Shown here: positions 19,036-28,100 of the stretch, piece by piece
Layout of the letters: each line of letters starts with the position of its first letter
Position numbering within the stretch: the first letter of the stretch is position 1
Source of the DNA: Pseudomonas fluorescens
GTDB taxonomy: Bacteria; Pseudomonadota; Gammaproteobacteria; Pseudomonadales; Pseudomonadaceae
Length of the DNA: 64,000 nt
Reading direction: 5' to 3'
Assembly (NCBI GenBank): GCA_902825215.1
Contig: LR782234.1
Location: 1,240,001-1,304,000 of the forward strand
Made by a program: the position numbers and the translations under genes
Notes under the pieces: model-generated
Seen by the model: the letters and a program-made list of their open reading frames with translations, nothing else
What the model was told of the DNA's origin: nothing
Databases searched by the model: none

Positions 19036-19593
19036 ATGATGCTGAAGTTTTTAAAACGCGTCTTTAACGTCCTCTATCCCGACCGCCGTCCCGATTGGGA
19101 GCAGAAGCGCGAGCGTGAGTTCATCCTGGCAGCGAACGGGTTAAAGACTCTTTCGGTCACCGACCGGGGCGGCATGTCTATCGACCCCAAAGAGCTCCGT
19201 GACCAGATAATCGCCGCACGTGAGCAGCTGAAGCATCTCGTTCACAAACCTGGCGCACCTGGCAGAACGTTAAATATATCGGCAGACCTCAAGGTGGCTC
19301 AGGAAACGAATGACGCCTTAGAGGCTGCTGTGGAGCCACAGGACTGCATTGAGGTGGTGGCTTGGCGTAGGCTGCGAAGTGGCGCTGCCGGGCGCTACGT
19401 TTGCCTCCAGTCAACTACTACGGGGAGATTCGCGGTTGCGACAGCCAGGCTGTTCTCGATGAGCGAGCAGAGCCTGCCGTCGTGGATGGAGGCCAATACA
19501 GACAGGCATGTCGCCAATGCCATTCAGAACGCTGAACTCCGGTGGTTTACGACCGTAAGTGACGCCATGGATGCTTGGGATGCAGAGCTCTGA
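19036..19593 (+). CDS. Hypothetical protein, 185 residues
   Basis: A charged soluble protein starting at tandem ATGs (19036 and 19039) with AGGCTAGGA just before them. The opening LKFLKRVFN is amphipathic, followed by WEQKREREFILAANG. I recall similar small proteins from pseudomonad islands but no function. A TTG at 18982 would add 18 residues and is not favoured. Nothing upstream belongs to it. Confidence 0.5.
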   Translation: MMLKFLKRVFNVLYPDRRPDWEQKREREFILAANGLKTLSVTDRGGMSIDPKELRDQIIAAREQLKHLVHKPGAPGRTLNISADLKVAQETNDALEAAVEPQDCIEVVAWRRLRSGAAGRYVCLQSTTTGRFAVATARLFSMSEQSLPSWMEANTDRHVANAIQNAELRWFTTVSDAMDAWDAEL

Positions 19594-19604
19594 TGCCCCT
19601 GCAC

Positions 19605-19860
19605 TTTCAGTTAGGGCGTGTCCCTGCGGGTAATTCCAGCCTGTCTTACCTATCGACGTACGAGCTCGACTTTTTGAAGATCGACAGGGCATTTGTCAGC
19701 GAGATCGGCAGCAATCGCGTCAGTAACCCTCTCTTGTTTAACATCATCGAAATTGGCCGCTCGCAGGGGTTACAGATGATCGCTGAAGGAGTGGAGACAG
19801 AGGAGCAACGTGACGTTCTGGTTGAAGCTGGTGTTCACTTGGCTCAGGGTGGCTCTTTGG
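19605..19860 (+). pseudogene. EAL-domain (c-di-GMP phosphodiesterase) fragment
   Basis: The frame from about 19605 reads SSLSYLSTYELDFLKIDR and later MIAEGVETEEQRD, which are the central and C-terminal signature blocks of EAL domains (usual forms: FGTGYSSLSYL, LKIDRSFV, IAEGVET, QGYL). The N-terminal EAL catalytic motif is absent and the sequence loses similarity after AQGG. It is an isolated remnant of about 80 codons, evidence of past deletion in the island. Confidence 0.7.
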
Positions 19861-20162
19861 CAAGCCTATGCCTATCAACGATTTTCGAAATTTCATACGC
19901 GACAATAGCGCGGCATCTCAAGACGATGCTCAGCTTTAGAGACATCGCGAGCACTTGTAATGCGCCCCATCCTAGATGGAACGTATTACTTCACAATTTG
20001 AAAGGTTGAGAATTTCATCTCAGGCCGGGTGGTTAATCAAGGGCATGCTTTCAAGTCGCGCAAGGCGTTAAAAGCAATAAATGCAGGCTTCGCTGAAAGA
20101 GAGCTCAAGCAGGCATTGAAACGAATTTCAGACCTATCGAATTTACCATGGGGATTAGACTT

Positions 20163-20678
20163 ATGATTTACGACCGAACTTATAAAACCTTGACATCAGA
20201 AAAGATTGCTTTTTATTCCGCGATGTATGCGGTGCTCTCGTTGATAATTTCTAATCTAGTAATGCGATTTCTTAATAATCAAGAAGTAGTCGTGGTTGTC
20301 GTACTTTTTGTAATTGTTAGTATATTTTTTTCATTGTGGGCATTGCGTCAATCGCACCGCAGAATAAAACTCAACAAGCTACCGTCCGACTATATAATCA
20401 AGATTTTATACCTTGTTAAAAAAGAAAGTAGATACGGCCAAGAGGGCTACTCACAAGAGTGGCATACATATCAAACCACGTTTAATACAAAAGCAACAGA
20501 TGCAGTGTTTGAAGAGTTTGCAGGCCTCAAAATTGAGCCCCAGGAATATTTCACTTTTGTACTCGCTGAAAACCTCATAACGGCAACCGCAATCAACATC
20601 AATAATTCAATATCTATCAAGCTTTCAAAAAAAGGTTTGGAAAGGCTGGAAATATTTGAAAAGTCCGAGAAATGGTAG
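20163..20678 (+). CDS. Hypothetical membrane protein, 171 residues
   Basis: Two adjacent transmembrane helices near residues 15-35 and 40-65 (the second with VVVVVVLFVIVSIFF), then a cytoplasmic or periplasmic domain of about 100 residues. The start at 20163 (MIYDRTYKT) has GGGGAT eight bases upstream; 20148 is an alternative. The gene is strongly A/T-rich compared with its neighbours, suggesting a recent foreign origin. No function is recognised. Confidence 0.55.
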   Translation: MIYDRTYKTLTSEKIAFYSAMYAVLSLIISNLVMRFLNNQEVVVVVVLFVIVSIFFSLWALRQSHRRIKLNKLPSDYIIKILYLVKKESRYGQEGYSQEWHTYQTTFNTKATDAVFEEFAGLKIEPQEYFTFVLAENLITATAININNSISIKLSKKGLERLEIFEKSEKW

Positions 20679-20947
20679 CATTGATCACAGCTTTGCGGCG
20701 CAGAGCTTTGAATGGCGTTTCATAGGCATGATTGACGATGCCTGTTGCGGCTGGACGTTTGAAATGAAGTGCTGAGTCGACCCTGTGGTAAATCGATAGC
20801 CTGTCGTCAGTCGCTATCAGGCCCCTCCGTCGTTACCAGTGGTTTCAGCACAACATGAACTGCTGATAGTCATGGCCATCGCTGTAGATAGGATGAGTTG
20901 TCGGACGAGCAAAGCTTGTAGCATCACATAACGAAGGAATAAGGAAT

Positions 20948-21742
20948 ATGAGCTCTGAATTGATGACCACCGCAGTGTGCTGGGAGTTGGGCGCCAACGT
21001 GTCGGCAGAGTACGCAAAAGACAACTCCACTTTCTATTATTTTTGTCCTGAGCAGAACTGCTTGGAAAAGGTCGTCCCAGCGCAAAGGAACAACAAATTT
21101 TTTAGGGCGCCGAATAAGCATGTCACGGGATGTAAGAATGAAAAGGAATCCATTGAGAACTCCAATGTACAGGGAGAGCAAAAAAAAGTTGCAATGGCAG
21201 TAGCACCCATGATCATCCCAAGCCACTTAGGCGCAGTTCCTAATACGAAAAAAAAGGCCATGCCTACGCGAGCACAAATGCTTTCGCTTGCCCAACAAGT
21301 TCAGAGCTCCCCAGCAATCCACCCTGGCACGCTACAGGAAGTTGTCGATGCTTGGAGAGTTTTGAGCATGAACGAACGAGTCGAGCATCAGCTCTATATA
21401 GAAAATGAGCCATTCAATTACTTTGATGCATTCGTTCCGTTGAGTCACGCTGGGGACGATATCAACTACGTAAACTGGAATACTACCATTGTTTTTGGAA
21501 CTGCATCGGTTAACTTATTTAACGGCTCGTTCTATATCAAAACGTTCAGCAAGTTCTCCAATGGTGCTAACAGAGCACAAATCCGGGTTAGAGTAAGGTC
21601 GAGCGAACCCTATTTTAACCTCCTGGTAGATGGCCAAAAAGTGACGCTATTCCTGCGCACATCCATGCCGACCATAGACGCCAGAAATAAATTTTTCGAA
21701 ATCCAACCCTCGACGTTATATAGCGGCTTTGCTATTGGCTAG
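20948..21742 (+). CDS. Hypothetical protein with N-terminal zinc-finger-like motif, 264 residues
   Basis: Starts at the ATG at 20948 with AAGGAATAAGGAAT upstream. Residues 30-65 contain CPEQNC, then HVTGC, a C-x4-C...H-x3-C arrangement like the N-terminal zinc site of CoiA-like nucleases, but no nuclease motif follows that I can identify. The C-terminal half is beta-rich with a hydrophobic end. It stands alone between intergenic gaps. Function unknown. Confidence 0.6.
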   Translation: MSSELMTTAVCWELGANVSAEYAKDNSTFYYFCPEQNCLEKVVPAQRNNKFFRAPNKHVTGCKNEKESIENSNVQGEQKKVAMAVAPMIIPSHLGAVPNTKKKAMPTRAQMLSLAQQVQSSPAIHPGTLQEVVDAWRVLSMNERVEHQLYIENEPFNYFDAFVPLSHAGDDINYVNWNTTIVFGTASVNLFNGSFYIKTFSKFSNGANRAQIRVRVRSSEPYFNLLVDGQKVTLFLRTSMPTIDARNKFFEIQPSTLYSGFAIG

Positions 21743-21761
21743 TAACACCGTGATGAGGGAA

Positions 21762-21971
21762 TCATTCGCGCCAAAGGCCCCAAGTGGGCGGATTTTCGAC
21801 AATATCAATCGACGTGCTGAGCTCGTACTGCATTTGCTCAAAGACCCTGTTCAGAGTCGGATGGGTATTTGACTCCCGGAGTGTGCTCAACAAATGCAGC
21901 AGCTCCTTACCCTGAGCTAAGGGCATTTGAACGTCGCAGTACACTGTGTCGTCATCGCTCTTCATTCCCAT
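21762..21971 (-). CDS. Small hypothetical protein, 69 residues
   Basis: The start is set by GGGAGG eight bases before the ATG at 21971 (MGMKSDDD); the longer frame reading through the structured repeat is not credible. Acidic and helical, with no motif. It lies directly next to structured repeat copy A and convergent with the zinc-finger-like gene. Confidence 0.55.
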   Translation of the reverse strand: MGMKSDDDTVYCDVQMPLAQGKELLHLLSTLRESNTHPTLNRVFEQMQYELSTSIDIVENPPTWGLWRE

Positions 21972-22027
21972 CGGCACATCCTCCCAGAATGTTCTTCGTC
22001 TCCAGTTCATACGGCCTGGCGTTTGGT

Positions 22028-22127
22028 GCGTGCCCCTTCGGGGAGGGGCTGTCGTAAACCGAGCCTTGGCGCAAGCGCCGGCCTCGGCCCTTCGGGCTTC
22101 CATCCCACACGCCTGCGCGCTCCGCTT
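22028..22127 (+). repeat. Structured repeat, copy A (covarying hairpins)
   Basis: About 100 bases. Hairpin 1 is CCCCTTCGGGG. Hairpin 2 has outer stem CCGAG/CTCGG with an inner GGCG...CGCC. Hairpin 3 is GCCCTTCGGGC. A constant tail of 29 bases is identical to copy B (starts TCCATCCCACACGCCTGCGC). It lies between two minus-strand genes. Copies B and C are at 23241 and 24795. Confidence 0.75.
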
Positions 22128-22251
22128 ACCGTGCTATTTAGCCGCGTGAACACCTGCCTTCGGTTCGAGCGGACACTCAGGCTGAGCTAGATCCAAAGCT
22201 CAATGGGCCCATTTCTTTGTCGTAGCAGAGGGTATCCATACCGTTGATAGT

Positions 22252-22716
22252 TCAAGCTTCGAAAAAAGCACGGCAGGCGTTCATCAAAGCAGTTGCGTCA
22301 TTTGAAGCTCGGTGGTGCCTGGTTGTCGGCAGTCGCCGGTAGATTTCACTGGCAGCCTCCCTGCCCACAAAAACTTCCAAAGGCTTCAACTCGAACATGG
22401 GCAATAGATCTGCGGCCTCGAAAAGCACATCGAACCAAAAACTGTCTTGAGGTGAGTCGCTGCAAAGCACCTGGCCTGAAAACAGCTGATTCATATTTCT
22501 CGCTACAACAACTGGGGTATCACCTTCCTGATGTAACTGATCTTGAGTGAGGCCGTGCATGTCTTGCGCATCGAACGACCAGTGCGTCCAGTAACGTGCT
22601 GGCCTTATCAACGAACTGAACGAGGTCTCGCTCGACACGACGGCGACCTCAATGGGATAGCTATCAGGAGCTATTCCAGAAGCTTCAAAATCAACAAAAA
22701 ACGAAGGCCGTTCCAC
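22252..22716 (-). CDS. DEDDh-family 3'-5' exonuclease
   Basis: A 154-residue RNase T/DnaQ-fold nuclease. Exo I is VDFEASG (D9, E11 from the chosen start), Exo II an aspartate in SFWFDVLF, and Exo III-epsilon HRASNDA (H and D), so all acidic ligands and the histidine are present. The start is a GTG at 22716 (VERPSFF) with AGGAG seven bases upstream; the frame extends upstream to 22758 without a better site. Role unknown; a lone exonuclease in a defence-rich island may act on phage or plasmid nucleic acid. Confidence 0.72.
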   Translation of the reverse strand: MERPSFFVDFEASGIAPDSYPIEVAVVSSETSFSSLIRPARYWTHWSFDAQDMHGLTQDQLHQEGDTPVVVARNMNQLFSGQVLCSDSPQDSFWFDVLFEAADLLPMFELKPLEVFVGREAASEIYRRLPTTRHHRASNDATALMNACRAFFEA

Positions 22717-22800
22717 CTTGCTGCTCCTGTTTGAGGTTGCGATTTTCAGCGGCAACACCGAGTGCTTGTGTTTGCGCCGCCATCGCTCGAGCCAGCCGTT

Positions 22801-23202
22801 CTAGCTGTTAGCAGCCTTTGCAAGTCGATGGTCTTGCAGATGCTGCATCTCTCGCTCCCATTCAACCAAAAATTTCTCCCAGTCTGTGGCGTAGGGCCCA
22901 TCAGGAATTTTGGTTGATCCGATGCTCGCTTGCAGAAAGCGTTCTCGCCAGGGCTGCGGGATATCGCGCTCAAAGATGATGTCGACTCCGGAGTTATGAC
23001 GCATCACCGAGACGGAGTTACGAACCTCAATGAGTTCGAGTGGCTTATCGCTACAGGGGGTGTTGTTTCGCTCTTGGTCATCGAGATCATCGAGGATGAC
23101 AAGGAGGTCGGATGCACTGGGATCACCAGGGTGGAAGGTGGCAAGCGCCCACAGAACCCTTCGCCTAGTTCTCTCACGCTCGCGGAGTAAATCGCAGGTC
23201 AT
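22801..23202 (-). CDS. Hypothetical protein, 133 residues
   Basis: Starts at the ATG at 23202 with an excellent AGGAGG site six bases upstream. A basic N-terminus (RERERTRRR) is followed by an acidic segment (VILDDLDDQE) and a C-terminal helix with WEKFLVEWEREM. No family known to me. It sits between structured repeat B and the exonuclease gene and may share a transcript with the latter (gap 84 bases). Confidence 0.6.
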   Translation of the reverse strand: MTCDLLRERERTRRRVLWALATFHPGDPSASDLLVILDDLDDQERNNTPCSDKPLELIEVRNSVSVMRHNSGVDIIFERDIPQPWRERFLQASIGSTKIPDGPYATDWEKFLVEWEREMQHLQDHRLAKAANS

Positions 23203-23240
23203 TTAAGCCTCCTTTTCACAAAGCAGGGCGGTGGTTATGG

Positions 23241-23338
23241 CGTGCCGCCTTCGGCGGATGGCTGGCGTGAACCGAGCCGTGGCAAGCCACGTCTCGTCCC
23301 TACGGGCGTCCATCCCACACGCCTGCGCGCTCCGCTTG
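23241..23338 (+). repeat. Structured repeat, copy B
   Basis: Hairpin 1 is CCGCCTTCGGCGG. Hairpin 2 is CGAGcCGTGG/CCACGtCTCG with a CAAG loop, hairpin 3 CCCTACGGG, then the tail shared with copy A. Stem sequences differ from copies A and C while pairing is kept. Confidence 0.75.
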
Positions 23339-23421
23339 CTCGATACTCGCAGCCAAAGGAAAGTCTGGCGCAGCGATCCTGAAGCCGGGGCGGGCGTAAG
23401 CGTGCCCTACGTATAGGCCTA

Positions 23422-23976
23422 TTACTTGTGGAGCTTACTGAAGCGACTCGATAGCGCTGCGGCTTCGGTAGTTTCCCAAGCTTCGGGATCAGACGTAGCG
23501 TTGAACATCACCACTGCCCTCCACAGGAAAAAAGCGGCAACCAAGCTCGACTCAATTACTGCAAATACCGTAGTGGTATACATATAATCCGAATTTTCTC
23601 CAAATAAGAAAAGCACTGGGAATATCGAAGCTATCCAGCCGGCGACGAAAGTTAAGCAAAATGCGATGGCCGCAGTGACCGTCAGGAAAAGCGGGACTTG
23701 ATATCTATACTGGGTTGCAAATGATTTCTCGCCGTTTTGCTTCGCTAGGCCGTACAAGATGCCTGTGTTTTTTTCCTTGTCATTACTTCTTTTGAAAAGT
23801 CCATACAAAGTTACGTTTTCGCCGACTTCTAACTCTTCGTAAAGCTTATTCGATACTTGCAAATTCGGGATAACTGCACCGTCAATGCTGACTTTAGCTT
23901 TATGTCCGCCGTTCATTCGATCAACAGATCGAACGTAGTCAACTTTTCCTGAAACTTTCACGCAATCGAACTTCAT
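23422..23976 (-). CDS. Hypothetical membrane protein, 184 residues
   Basis: An N-terminal soluble beta-rich domain (about residues 1-90, with MNGGHKAKVSIDGAVI and GENVTLYGLFKR, reminiscent of an OB-like fold) is followed by two or three membrane helices between about 95 and 165 (PLFLTVTAAIAFCLTFVAG). ATG at 23976; a GTG one codon earlier is equally placed. Function unknown. Confidence 0.6.
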   Translation of the reverse strand: MKFDCVKVSGKVDYVRSVDRMNGGHKAKVSIDGAVIPNLQVSNKLYEELEVGENVTLYGLFKRSNDKEKNTGILYGLAKQNGEKSFATQYRYQVPLFLTVTAAIAFCLTFVAGWIASIFPVLFLFGENSDYMYTTTVFAVIESSLVAAFFLWRAVVMFNATSDPEAWETTEAAALSSRFSKLHK

Positions 23977-24280
23977 CACTCACTATCCCTGCCTTCGCTT
24001 AAAAAGTGGATCTGGTTCTTACCAAGACGTCGCTCAGTGACGATTGCAGGCAGGCTTACGCGGGCCATAAACGTCGGACTTGATGGGCGCGTCTCCCATC
24101 GAGATGTCCCTGGCCGTGTCTTAGGTGCTGCTCTCATGACCAATCCATCACCAATCCAAACATCCCGCCGCTATGATCAAACGATTGCTTGGCAAACCAT
24201 ATGTCACGATAATATCACCATGAGCTGTTTATCGAAACGCGCTTGCCGTGGCTCTATCCTCGCTTTTGAGGATCCGACTC

Positions 24281-24748
24281 ATGCATCTGAAAGAAGCGCT
24301 GGCAGGAGCATTGCGTGGAGCTCGTGCTCATCAGGGGTTGAGTTACGAAGAGTTGGCGGGGGCAACGCACAGAACGTACGTGGGGAAGCTTGAGCAGGCC
24401 CGAGCGAACGCGACGTTGGAGAAACTGGACGAGATCGCTGACTATCTAGGCCTAGACCTTTTGACTATGGTCACTCTCGTCATTGCTGCGCAGGGTGACG
24501 AACTTCCATCCGAGGCTTTGCAACGTACTGCCCTGCGAATCAGGGAATTCGAGATGTCCGGAGGGTGGCAGTTGGTAGAGGAGCAATTCAGTGACGGAAA
24601 GCTCATCAAGCGCTCCCAAGGCAAGCCAAAGCGACCCGTTTACGCCAATTACGTTCGAGCCCTGAAAGCGCAAGGTTTCGACAGGAAAACAATCGCTGAA
24701 AAGCTCGGCATTGCTAGAAGCACAGTCCAAAAATATTGGAATACATAG
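24281..24748 (+). CDS. Two-domain HTH regulator: XRE domain plus C-terminal recombinase-like HTH
   Basis: A 155-residue protein. Residues 1-60 form a Cro/CI helix-turn-helix (LSYEELAGATHRTYVGKLEQ). Residues 125-150 form a second helix-turn-helix (FDRKTIAEKLGIARSTVQKY) of the Hin-resolvase or homeodomain-like type. GAGG lies eight bases before the ATG at 24281. A distant relative with the same two-domain plan is encoded at 58891-59346. It precedes structured repeat C. Confidence 0.75.
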   Translation: MHLKEALAGALRGARAHQGLSYEELAGATHRTYVGKLEQARANATLEKLDEIADYLGLDLLTMVTLVIAAQGDELPSEALQRTALRIREFEMSGGWQLVEEQFSDGKLIKRSQGKPKRPVYANYVRALKAQGFDRKTIAEKLGIARSTVQKYWNT

Positions 24749-24794
24749 CCTGCAGAACATCAGCAATCCTGCAATCTAAGCAAATCGCGGTTTT

Positions 24795-24911
24795 GGCGCG
24801 CCCTATCGGTTCGGCTGTCGTAAACCATGCCATGGCTGACGCCAAGTCATGGCCCTTTGGGGCTTCCATCCTCGCGCCTCCGGCCTTACTGGCCTGCGCG
24901 CTCCGCTTGCT
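24795..24911 (+). repeat. Structured repeat, copy C (with extra hairpin)
   Basis: Hairpin 2 reads CCATGcCATGGC/GCCAAGtCATGG, so CGAG/CTCG of copy B has become CATG/CATG with pairing preserved. Hairpin 3 is GCCCTTTGGGGC. The tail CTGCGCGCTCCGCTTGCT is kept, but a 15-base insertion forms a GGCCTTACTGGCC hairpin. Confidence 0.75.
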
Positions 24912-25073
24912 CCAGTTATTTTCATCGTCGGAAGAAACTCGGTATACCTCAGCCCTGCGCAATGGAGTGTAGTCATCCTGTCAGGCCATATTTCTGTTGG
25001 AAGGTGCGGTTGCTGGGTGGACAATACGGGTTTGGTCACCTGGTAGCTGGCCATTCAGGAAGGAACCCCGCGT

Positions 25074-26075
25074 ATGAGTCAGAAAGTCCTGAGGCTTCCC
25101 CAGAACGAAGTCGGTCGCGACTTCGTCGTCGGTGACATCCACTTCAAGACGATTGACCTCCATAAAGGATTGTTGAAGCTAGGTTTCGACAAAGCTATCG
25201 ACCGAGTCATCGGGGTAGGTGACCTCATAGATCGCGGGCCTGGAGTCCTCGACGGCCTGAAGCTTCTTGGTGAGCCATGGTTCTTCACTGTTCAAGGTAA
25301 CCATGAGCAGATGCTTATCAATGCTTACAGGGAAAACCCCAGCGCTCGTTATGTAGCTCATGGTGCGGGCTGGTGGTCGACCATAGCCGACGAATCGAAA
25401 GAGATGATAATTGAAAAGCTTGAGAGCCTTCCCACAGCCATAGAAATCGAGTCCCCTCGCGGCCTGGTTGGCGTTGTTCACGCTGATGTCCCTGCCGGGA
25501 TTTCATGGATCGAATTCGCTCGAGACATCTCGATCCCTGCTGTCGAAGAGATTGCGCTATGGGGGCGCGAGCGGATCAAAAAGCACCATCGAGAAGGTGT
25601 GAAAGGGGCATGGCGTGTATGCACAGGGCACACCTGGATTCCAGGGCCGGTTCGATTAGGAAACTTTCTGACACTCGATTGCACGGGAGGGGGGGAAGGG
25701 CCACTCGCTATCTATTGCGTTCAGGACGACACGATTTACGTCGAAGGGCGTCCAGTGTCACTTGACCAAGCGGACATCGTTACCGAGCTACTGGAAGAAC
25801 TTGAGCAGACGGTAGGTAATCTGAAAGCAACCATCCACGCTAATAAGCTAATTGAGTCGCAAAGCTTGAGCCAAGAGGCCGACGAGTTGGCTCGTCGATT
25901 GAACACTACCTGGCTGACCTTACGTTCGGAAATTGGCGAGTCTCAGAAGTTACTTAACGCGCTGCACGGACTCAGCCTGGTCACTGGGGAAAGAAGGACA
26001 GCTAAGCTCGAAGAGCTGAAATTCAAGCATGCAGGCACCCAGATAGAGGGATTGCTTTCGAGACTTCTTGACTGA
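25074..26075 (+). CDS. Metallophosphatase (PrpA/ApaH-like serine/threonine phosphatase fold) with C-terminal coiled coil
   Basis: A 333-residue protein. The calcineurin-like metal site is complete: D21-x-H23, GVGDLIDRG (49-55), GNHE (75-78) and later histidines in GVVHADVPAG and CTGHTWIPG. The last 100 residues are an added helical, probably coiled-coil, segment beyond the usual phosphatase of about 220 residues. ATG at 25074 with AGGAAGG upstream. The next gene is a histidine phosphatase, so the two may act on related phosphorylated substrates. The protein target is unknown. Confidence 0.85.
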   Translation: MSQKVLRLPQNEVGRDFVVGDIHFKTIDLHKGLLKLGFDKAIDRVIGVGDLIDRGPGVLDGLKLLGEPWFFTVQGNHEQMLINAYRENPSARYVAHGAGWWSTIADESKEMIIEKLESLPTAIEIESPRGLVGVVHADVPAGISWIEFARDISIPAVEEIALWGRERIKKHHREGVKGAWRVCTGHTWIPGPVRLGNFLTLDCTGGGEGPLAIYCVQDDTIYVEGRPVSLDQADIVTELLEELEQTVGNLKATIHANKLIESQSLSQEADELARRLNTTWLTLRSEIGESQKLLNALHGLSLVTGERRTAKLEELKFKHAGTQIEGLLSRLLD

Positions 26076-26142
26076 AGGTTGAGTACAGTAATTTTTGGGA
26101 TCTTGGAGAAATGATGGCCGAACCTGTGCGAGTGATTGGTTA

Positions 26143-26964
26143 ATGAAGCATGTCAGGCTAATCCGCCACGGAGAGAGCGCTGCGAACGCGGGCGAAGCCA
26201 CTTTAGATCACGTGACCATTCCTCTCACCCCGAAAGGAGTTGAGCAAGCGAAGCTGGTGGCGTTGTCGTTCCTCCATGCTCCGGCTCTGATCGTTGCCTC
26301 GCCTTTCACCCGAGCGCACTCAACCGCTATGGCGACCGCAGCGCTGTTTCCTCATATCCCATTTGAAACTTGGCCCATTCAAGAATTCACTTACCTTGCC
26401 CCTGCGCGGTGCACGAACACAACCGTCGCTAACAGACGCGAGTGGGTGGCTGCATTTTGGAACAAAGCAGATCCTGGTTTCACGGATGGTGAAGGCGCTG
26501 AGTCATTTCTAGATTTCATAGCTAGAGCTCAGTCTTTCCTGAAGCGTCTTGCTGAACATCCCGCCCAAGACATCGTTGCGTACTCTCATGGCCAGTTCAT
26601 TAACGCTGTAGCCTGGCTGATTGAGCGCAAACCGCTCGGCATTGACGGCGGAGCTATGGTGGACTGGCGTGAGTATGAGATCGCGAACCACGTGCCCAAT
26701 TGTGGTGAGTGCCTGCTTTCGAAAGATTCCGATGAAGCCGGATGGAGACTAAGCCGGTTAGCTCCTGAGGAATCACGACTGGATGCCACATGGCGCGTAC
26801 CAGGCAGAGCCTATCAAGTCGCTCGTGATCCTGAGCACTTGCTTATTGAAGAGCGCGCGGAGGCTCTTTCAGCTGCTGGTTATCCGCTGCCAGATGAGGA
26901 TTCAGCTATGTACGCAGAGCAAAGGCTGCTCGAGGCAAAATTGCAGCTGGGGTTCAGCAGGTAG
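26143..26964 (+). CDS. Histidine phosphatase family protein
   Basis: A 273-residue protein of the phosphoglycerate-mutase-like fold. The catalytic RHGES motif is at residues 8-12 (H9), a second histidine lies in AYSHGQF, and acidic and arginine partners (SPFTRA) are present. The C-terminal 80 residues are an extra domain without clear relatives. Start ATG at 26143 (MKHVRLIRHG); the frame extends upstream without a credible site. It follows the metallophosphatase by 67 bases. Confidence 0.82.
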   Translation: MKHVRLIRHGESAANAGEATLDHVTIPLTPKGVEQAKLVALSFLHAPALIVASPFTRAHSTAMATAALFPHIPFETWPIQEFTYLAPARCTNTTVANRREWVAAFWNKADPGFTDGEGAESFLDFIARAQSFLKRLAEHPAQDIVAYSHGQFINAVAWLIERKPLGIDGGAMVDWREYEIANHVPNCGECLLSKDSDEAGWRLSRLAPEESRLDATWRVPGRAYQVARDPEHLLIEERAEALSAAGYPLPDEDSAMYAEQRLLEAKLQLGFSR

Positions 26965-27071
26965 GTGATGCTTATGAACACCTTTCAGCTGAGCTTACAG
27001 CGAGAGAAGCTTGTCAGATACTCCGAGAGATAACTGAGATCATCACGTCATTACGAAACATTACGAGAAAA

Positions 27072-28100
27072 TCAATCGATACTGCACGGGCCCGACCACT
27101 CCACTTCACTCGAAGATATAGCCGATATCAGAGCATTAACCAATGGGCGTGAGCTAGGAAATGGATAATATAACCCAACTATACGCGGAGCGACCTCTGT
27201 ATCATCTGCGTACAATAGGGTTTTAATAGATGCCGTAGCAATGAGTGCATTCTGTGCGGTAGTGGCATTTAGTTCGCTTTGCATCGGCAGAGCACTAGAT
27301 ACTGCCTTCCCATTCACACCTAGAGTCTGAACCACTAAGCTACCTTGCAGTTTATTCGCTTGCGCCTCTGCACCTATTACTCCTATCCCTGAGATGTTAG
27401 CGCTCCCCCCTATAACCTCCACATTTGAGGTTATGCGAATGCCAATTCCGACGTACAATGGAATGCTGTAGACAGTATATTTGCTAGTTTCTGCGGCGCC
27501 CCTATTCAAAATTTCCTTCTGGTACTGCTTGTCAGTTTTGACAAAGTATCTCTCAGCGACCACCTCTTTATACTCACTGGTCGTATTAGCGTATCTATAT
27601 TCAGCAACCAAATTGTCCGACATAGAAACGTCTTTCCAACCGGATATATCTCCCTGCACACCATGAGTGTAAGATCTAGATGAAACTTTCTCCCTGACCT
27701 GCCTGCTAATCCAAAGTTTGATACTCACGGTGTCAGCCGAAATGTAGTCAGAGGTAACCTTATACCGCTCAAGGTTAGAGCCTATTTTCCCCGCGCCATA
27801 GGTAATATTCCCACTGGTTTTAAGGTTTTCCACAACCATACGTACAGCATTGTCGGGAAGCGCTGAAAGTATGTTATTTACTGGCTTCTTCGCTACCGTA
27901 CCAATAGGAGTTTGGGAGGACTTATTTGGCAGAACGTCTTTAGGAGGGCAGTTCCTAGGGGTCATTACCACTGGTAATGGGTCAAGCGGAATATAGGTAT
28001 ACCCACTCCCGCCATCTTCGGCCCCCCTATAATCTGCTGGTTTAAGAGTACAACCAGTTATACTCATGACTCCGACGACGCAAAGCGTTGCTTTAATCAT
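27072..28100 (-). CDS. Hypothetical lipoprotein, 342 residues
   Basis: An N-terminal lipoprotein signal (MIKATLCVVGVMSITGC) puts the lipidated cysteine at residue 17, so the mature protein should be anchored in a membrane facing the periplasm or outer surface. The remainder is beta-rich with no recognised domain; a glycine/isoleucine-rich stretch (IGGSANISGIGVIGAE) is near residue 230. ATG at 28100 chosen because the signal peptide begins there. It faces the histidine phosphatase convergently. Function unknown. Confidence 0.7.
   Translation of the reverse strand: MIKATLCVVGVMSITGCTLKPADYRGAEDGGSGYTYIPLDPLPVVMTPRNCPPKDVLPNKSSQTPIGTVAKKPVNNILSALPDNAVRMVVENLKTSGNITYGAGKIGSNLERYKVTSDYISADTVSIKLWISRQVREKVSSRSYTHGVQGDISGWKDVSMSDNLVAEYRYANTTSEYKEVVAERYFVKTDKQYQKEILNRGAAETSKYTVYSIPLYVGIGIRITSNVEVIGGSANISGIGVIGAEAQANKLQGSLVVQTLGVNGKAVSSALPMQSELNATTAQNALIATASIKTLLYADDTEVAPRIVGLYYPFPSSRPLVNALISAISSSEVEWSGPCSID

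Noticed and set aside
21974..22103. N-terminal extension of the 69-residue gene through the structured repeat.
   Set aside because: The ribosome site GGGAGG points to the ATG at 21971, and the extension reads through hairpins shared with noncoding copies B and C.
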